Shown here: one piece after another, positions 22,140 through 24,943 of the stretch
How the letters are laid out: every line of letters starts with the position of its first letter
How positions within the stretch are numbered: position 1 is the first letter of the stretch
Assembly (NCBI GenBank): GCA_946480535.1
Contig: CAMLKA010000012.1
Span: 1 to 24,943, forward strand
Length of the DNA stretch: 24,943 nt
From: an uncultured Candidatus Saccharibacteria bacterium
Lineage (GTDB): Bacteria; Patescibacteria; Saccharimonadia; Saccharimonadales; UBA1547
Direction: 5' to 3'
Position numbers and translations under genes: made by a program
Notes under the pieces: generated by a model
What the model was told of the DNA's origin: nothing
The model's database searches: none
What the model saw: only the letters and a program-made list of their open reading frames with translations

Positions 22140-23367
22140 GTTTCGTCGTAAGCCGGTGAACAGGGTGAATACTCCTGAAATACAGCCAAAAGCTCCGTCT
22201 TTGAAGCTTACTGATGCTCCGGTTTCGGCGCCAGTCCCTGCGCCAACCGCCCCGCAGCCATTGGATGATTCAGCGGGCTTGGCGACGCAACCCCCAAAGA
22301 AGTCAAAGAAAAAACTCATTGCTTGGATACTTGGCGGGCTCGTAGGTTTGATTGTAGCAGCGCTTGGTGGTTTGTACCTTTGGTACGCTGCACAACTCGG
22401 CCCTGTAAATAGCGGTGATCAGAGTAAGAAGCTCGTTGTGATTGAATCGGGAAGCACTCCGACGGCAATTGCTAACACGCTTGAAGAGGAAGAGCTTATT
22501 CAGAACGCTACCGTTTTCTTGTGGTATACCCGTATTAACGGCGTGCAAAACAGCCTCCAGGCAGGTTCGTATCGCCTTTCACCGTCCGAATCAACCGCTC
22601 AAATTGTCGAACACCTTACGAAGGGGAATGTTGATACGTTTAACGTAACCCTTTACCCGGGTGCGACACTTGTTGATGTGACTGATAAAGCTCCCGAGAA
22701 GAAACTTGATGTTACCACGGCCTTGAAGCGTGCCGGGTATAGCGACGAAGAGATTAAGCAGGCGCTTGAGGCGGACTATTCATCCTATAATGAGACACTT
22801 TTCCAGGGGCGACCAGCAGGTGCTGACTTGGAAGGATACGTATATGGTGAAACGTATCAGCTTTCTAGTGGTGCAAGTGTCGAAGATGTCTTGAAGACGA
22901 GCTTTAACGAATACTGGAAGGTGATTCAAGAGAACGATTTAATAGCAAAGTTTGAGGCCCAAGGGCTCAGCCTTTACGAGGGTATTACGCTCGCGTCTAT
23001 TGTGCAACGAGAAGCAAGCCTTTCCGGGGATGATATGGCGCAAATTGCGCAGGTCTTTTATAGCCGTCTTGCACTCGGGATGCCGCTTGGGTCGGACGTG
23101 ACCTATCAATATATTGCCGATAAAACTGGGGTACCTCGAGATACGAATCTTGATTCACCGTATAACACCCGCCGCTACGCAGGGCTGCCTCCTGGGCCAA
23201 TCTCTGCACCTGGTGAAAAAGCACTTCTTGCTGCCGCTACCCCTGCCGAAGGCGACTATCTGTACTTCTTAAGTGGCGATGATGACGTGACGTATTTTGC
23301 ACGCACGCTCGAGGAGCATGAGGCAAATAAGGTGAACCATTGTCAGCAGAAGTGTCAGATTCTTTAA
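22132..23367 (+). CDS. mltG: MltG-type endolytic murein transglycosylase
   Basis: Membrane-anchored enzyme cutting nascent glycan strands and releasing them from the synthesis machinery. A Pro-rich cytoplasmic tail of about 60 residues with a KKSKKK patch precedes a transmembrane helix (about 62-85) and the YceG domain: a LysM-like part (VVIESGSTPTAIANTL), then GITLASIVQREA with the catalytic Glu (about residue 294), LGMPLGSDVTYQYI, and SPYNTRRYAGLPPGPIS. All usual motifs are present, and the length of 411 is slightly long because of the tail. It ends in a short Cys-containing tail (NHCQQKCQIL). Last gene of the FtsA-like operon; the next gene has its own promoter. Confidence 0.95.
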   Translation: MDEFRRKPVNRVNTPEIQPKAPSLKLTDAPVSAPVPAPTAPQPLDDSAGLATQPPKKSKKKLIAWILGGLVGLIVAALGGLYLWYAAQLGPVNSGDQSKKLVVIESGSTPTAIANTLEEEELIQNATVFLWYTRINGVQNSLQAGSYRLSPSESTAQIVEHLTKGNVDTFNVTLYPGATLVDVTDKAPEKKLDVTTALKRAGYSDEEIKQALEADYSSYNETLFQGRPAGADLEGYVYGETYQLSSGASVEDVLKTSFNEYWKVIQENDLIAKFEAQGLSLYEGITLASIVQREASLSGDDMAQIAQVFYSRLALGMPLGSDVTYQYIADKTGVPRDTNLDSPYNTRRYAGLPPGPISAPGEKALLAAATPAEGDYLYFLSGDDDVTYFARTLEEHEANKVNHCQQKCQIL

Positions 23368-23399
23368 AACTTGACAAATTCCTATAGCTATAAAATAAA

Positions 23400-23428
23400 T
23401 TGACTTAAAAAGCTAGAGTTGTTACAAT
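23400..23428 (+). promoter_or_regulatory. Promoter of the LysM-CHAP gene
   Basis: TTGACT (23400-23405), 17-base spacer, TACAAT (23423-23428): the best -35/-10 pair in the window. A perfect TTGACA at 23371 and a palindrome ATAGCTAT at 23384-23391 lie just upstream. Transcription would start at about 23435, some 245 bases before the proposed start codon. Confidence 0.7.
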
Positions 23429-23434
23429 AATATA

Positions 23435-23681
23435 AGCACATCTTACATGTCTATCTACTAGTGATACCAAGGTCCGAACCTTATTGAACCGGCCAGTAGC
23501 ACCTGCGAGTGGGGAATAGAGATTAAGATGCGCCTATCTGAACAGTCGCACGGATACCAGAAAACTATAATATCAATAACACTGGTCGACACGTATCCCT
23601 TTCTTTGACCAAAAATACAAAGAAGAAAGACTAATTACGGTAGACGCCCTCGTAGGAAACTCGAGCGGCAGGAGAACGATA
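23435..23681 (+). promoter_or_regulatory. Long structured 5' leader of the LysM-CHAP gene
   Basis: No gene is seen here. Hairpins by eye: 23469-23473 with 23478-23482 (AAGGT/ACCTT); 23502-23508 with 23546-23553 (one bulge), enclosing the only ATG with an open frame (23528, ended by TGA at 23606); 23552-23557 with 23593-23598 (GGATAC/GTATCC); and 23646-23652 with 23662-23669 (one bulge), directly before AGGAG at 23670-23674. A second TATAAT lies at 23566-23571. It is long for this genome, where most leaders are absent. It could be a riboswitch or other cis-regulatory RNA; I do not recognise a family. Confidence 0.45.
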
Positions 23682-24878
23682 ATTCGTAATGACATTACGA
23701 GCAACGGTATTCGTACCGTTCAGGGTGGAGCAGCTGTAGTACGTCCACAAAGCGTACCGGCTCAAAAAACCAAGCGATCTCAAAAAGGTCGCATTAAATC
23801 GTCAACCGTCGCTATTTATGCCAGCGTCTTTGTGCTCTTAGTAGCTACAATTGCTGTTGGCTACCGCGCACCAGAAGAAGCGTCTGCAACGACTACTGTT
23901 GCAAATACCGCTGAATCTACCGATCAACCAGCAGTAAATGCTGTTGTTGCAACCAATATTGCAGCATCCGTTGCTGAAGCTGCTGATTTGGCTGTTGCGC
24001 CAAACGTTGCTGAACTTGCCGTTTCAACTCGCGTTCAAAGTGAATACGAAAGCGCAAGCGGTGATACATCTGCGATTAGCAAGCCGACTATCGTTGAGGT
24101 TTCCTCAGCTGGTCGTGCAATTACTACCTACACTGTCCTAGAAGGTGACACGGTTGCTTCTGTTGCGGCTAAATATAGCCTTTCAGAAAACACTATTAAG
24201 TGGGCTAACAACCTTAAGAACAACAACCTTGCAGTTGGTTCGCAACTTCAAATCTTGCCTCGTGACGGTATTACCTATGTTGTACGACAGGGTGACTCAA
24301 TCGAAAGTATTGCAAGCAAGTACAAAGCAGACGCTTCACTTATCGTGAGCGCAAATGACCTCGAAATTAACGGTCTTTCAACTGGTCTCAAGATTATCAT
24401 TCCAAACGGTGAGCTCCCAGAAACTGAGCGTCCTGGATATGTCGCACCACGCGCTGCGTCATCAGGCGGAACCTACATTATGGGATACAGCGCTGGATTT
24501 GGTGGAAGTACCTGGCGTATCAAGGTGGGAACACCAATGTACGCAGGAAACACCTACGCTCGCGGTAACTGTACTGCATATGCCTTTGACCGCCGTATCG
24601 AACTTGGTAAGCCGGTTGGTGCACGTTGGGGTAACGCTTCAACCTGGGCAACGAATGCTCGCGCTGCAGGCTACACTGTTAACCGAACTCCATCTGTTGG
24701 TGCAGTTATCCAAAACGGTGGTGGGTATGGTCACGTAGGAGTGGTCGAAAAGATCCTTCCTAACGGTGATATTCAGATTAGCGAAATGAATGCTCGCGTA
24801 TCTGGTGGTGGATTCAACATTGTATCTGGACGCACCATTTCGGCTTCGGTCGTTGGCCAGTACATGTACATTCACTAA
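23682..24878 (+). CDS. LysM-LysM-CHAP cell-wall hydrolase, probable AUU start
   Basis: Membrane-anchored or secreted peptidoglycan amidase/endopeptidase. About 398 residues: basic N-terminal tail (KTKRSQKGRIK), transmembrane or signal-anchor segment at about 41-61, an Ala/Thr-rich linker, two LysM modules (YTVLEGDTVASVAAKYSLS... and YVVRQGDSIESIASKYKAD...), and a C-terminal CHAP domain with catalytic Cys in ARGNCTAYAF and His in YGHVGVVE. The first canonical start, GTG 23832, would cut the hydrophobic segment in half and drop the basic tail. The frame is open upstream to 23580 but contains no ATG, GTG or TTG. AUU at 23682 sits 7 bases after AGGAG (23670-23674), and rare codons (AGG, AGA, ATA, CTA) cluster just upstream of it. 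The domain content is secure; the start is a hypothesis. Confidence 0.85.
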   Translation: MRNDITSNGIRTVQGGAAVVRPQSVPAQKTKRSQKGRIKSSTVAIYASVFVLLVATIAVGYRAPEEASATTTVANTAESTDQPAVNAVVATNIAASVAEAADLAVAPNVAELAVSTRVQSEYESASGDTSAISKPTIVEVSSAGRAITTYTVLEGDTVASVAAKYSLSENTIKWANNLKNNNLAVGSQLQILPRDGITYVVRQGDSIESIASKYKADASLIVSANDLEINGLSTGLKIIIPNGELPETERPGYVAPRAASSGGTYIMGYSAGFGGSTWRIKVGTPMYAGNTYARGNCTAYAFDRRIELGKPVGARWGNASTWATNARAAGYTVNRTPSVGAVIQNGGGYGHVGVVEKILPNGDIQISEMNARVSGGGFNIVSGRTISASVVGQYMYIH

Positions 24879-24895
24879 GACTAATAATGCAATCG

Positions 24896-24929
24896 AAATT
24901 CGCCTCTGTCAAAACAGGGGCGAATTTGT
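24896..24929 (+). terminator. Intrinsic terminator of the LysM-CHAP gene
   Basis: A 13-pair stem (24896-24908 with 24915-24927, one T-G) with loop TCAAAA, followed by only a short T run because the next promoter starts at once. Confidence 0.8.
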
Positions 24930-24935
24930 TATAAT
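24930..24935 (+). promoter_or_regulatory. -10 box of the next gene
   Basis: TATAAT overlapping the terminator's T tract. By the spacing seen elsewhere the next start codon lies at or just past the window end. Confidence 0.65.
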
Positions 24936-24943
24936 GGGTCTAT

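Noticed and set aside
1..24943. Recoded UGA (Gracilibacteria-type code)
   Set aside because: UGA ends ruvX, the cysteine desulfurase, the DUF218 gene region and the minus-strand pilin at natural family lengths, and no family motif needs UGA read as glycine.

Overview
The window reads as a gene-dense chromosomal segment of a Candidate Phyla Radiation bacterium, most likely Candidatus Saccharibacteria (TM7). This is inference. It rests on reduced house-keeping genes (a short AlaS), Gram-positive-type wall hydrolases, type IV pilins, the unusual FtsA-like / membrane protein / RuvX / MltG row, and almost every transcription unit starting a few bases after a TATAAT-like box. UGA is used as a normal stop in several genes (ruvX, the cysteine desulfurase, the minus-strand pilin), so the Gracilibacteria code is not in use. 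I see no CRISPR array, IS element, tRNA, rRNA or prophage module.

Left part (1-5852): the 3' end of triosephosphate isomerase, an acidic Pro/Glu-rich protein with a C-terminal membrane anchor, a PcrA/UvrD helicase, an RpfB-like secreted wall lytic enzyme and the 16S rRNA dimethyltransferase RsmA. Middle-left (5853-11737): a second G5/ubiquitin-like wall protein with a 3D-type C-terminus, a prepilin fused to seven RCC1-like repeats, methionyl-tRNA synthetase, a convergent second prepilin, and a TatD nuclease. The set metG, tatD, rpfB/yabE and ksgA recalls a cluster conserved in Actinobacteria and Firmicutes, here rearranged and interrupted by two pilin genes.

Middle-right (11738-17843): an unknown 228-residue protein; a sulfur-transfer operon (cysteine desulfurase, YdcF-like membrane protein, MnmA thiouridylase) in which the genes overlap by 4 bases; a small acidic stress-type protein with the strongest Shine-Dalgarno of the window; a candidate free-standing structured RNA with its own -10 box and a strong intrinsic terminator; then alaS, shortened at its C-terminus, whose terminator lies inside the convergent downstream gene.

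Right part (17787-24943): an unknown minus-strand gene, a tight four-gene operon (FtsA/PilM-like ATPase, single-pass membrane protein, RuvX, MltG) and a LysM-LysM-CHAP wall hydrolase. That last gene has a good -35/-10 promoter and a leader of about 250 bases with several hairpins. It has no ATG, GTG or TTG start upstream of its membrane segment, and an AUU start behind AGGAG fits best. The main themes are peptidoglycan remodelling (RpfB-like, 3D protein, MltG, LysM-CHAP), surface pili, translation and tRNA modification, and leaderless expression. The least explained items are the orphan RNA at 15675-15842, the start and leader of the LysM-CHAP gene, and the RCC1-pilin fusion.
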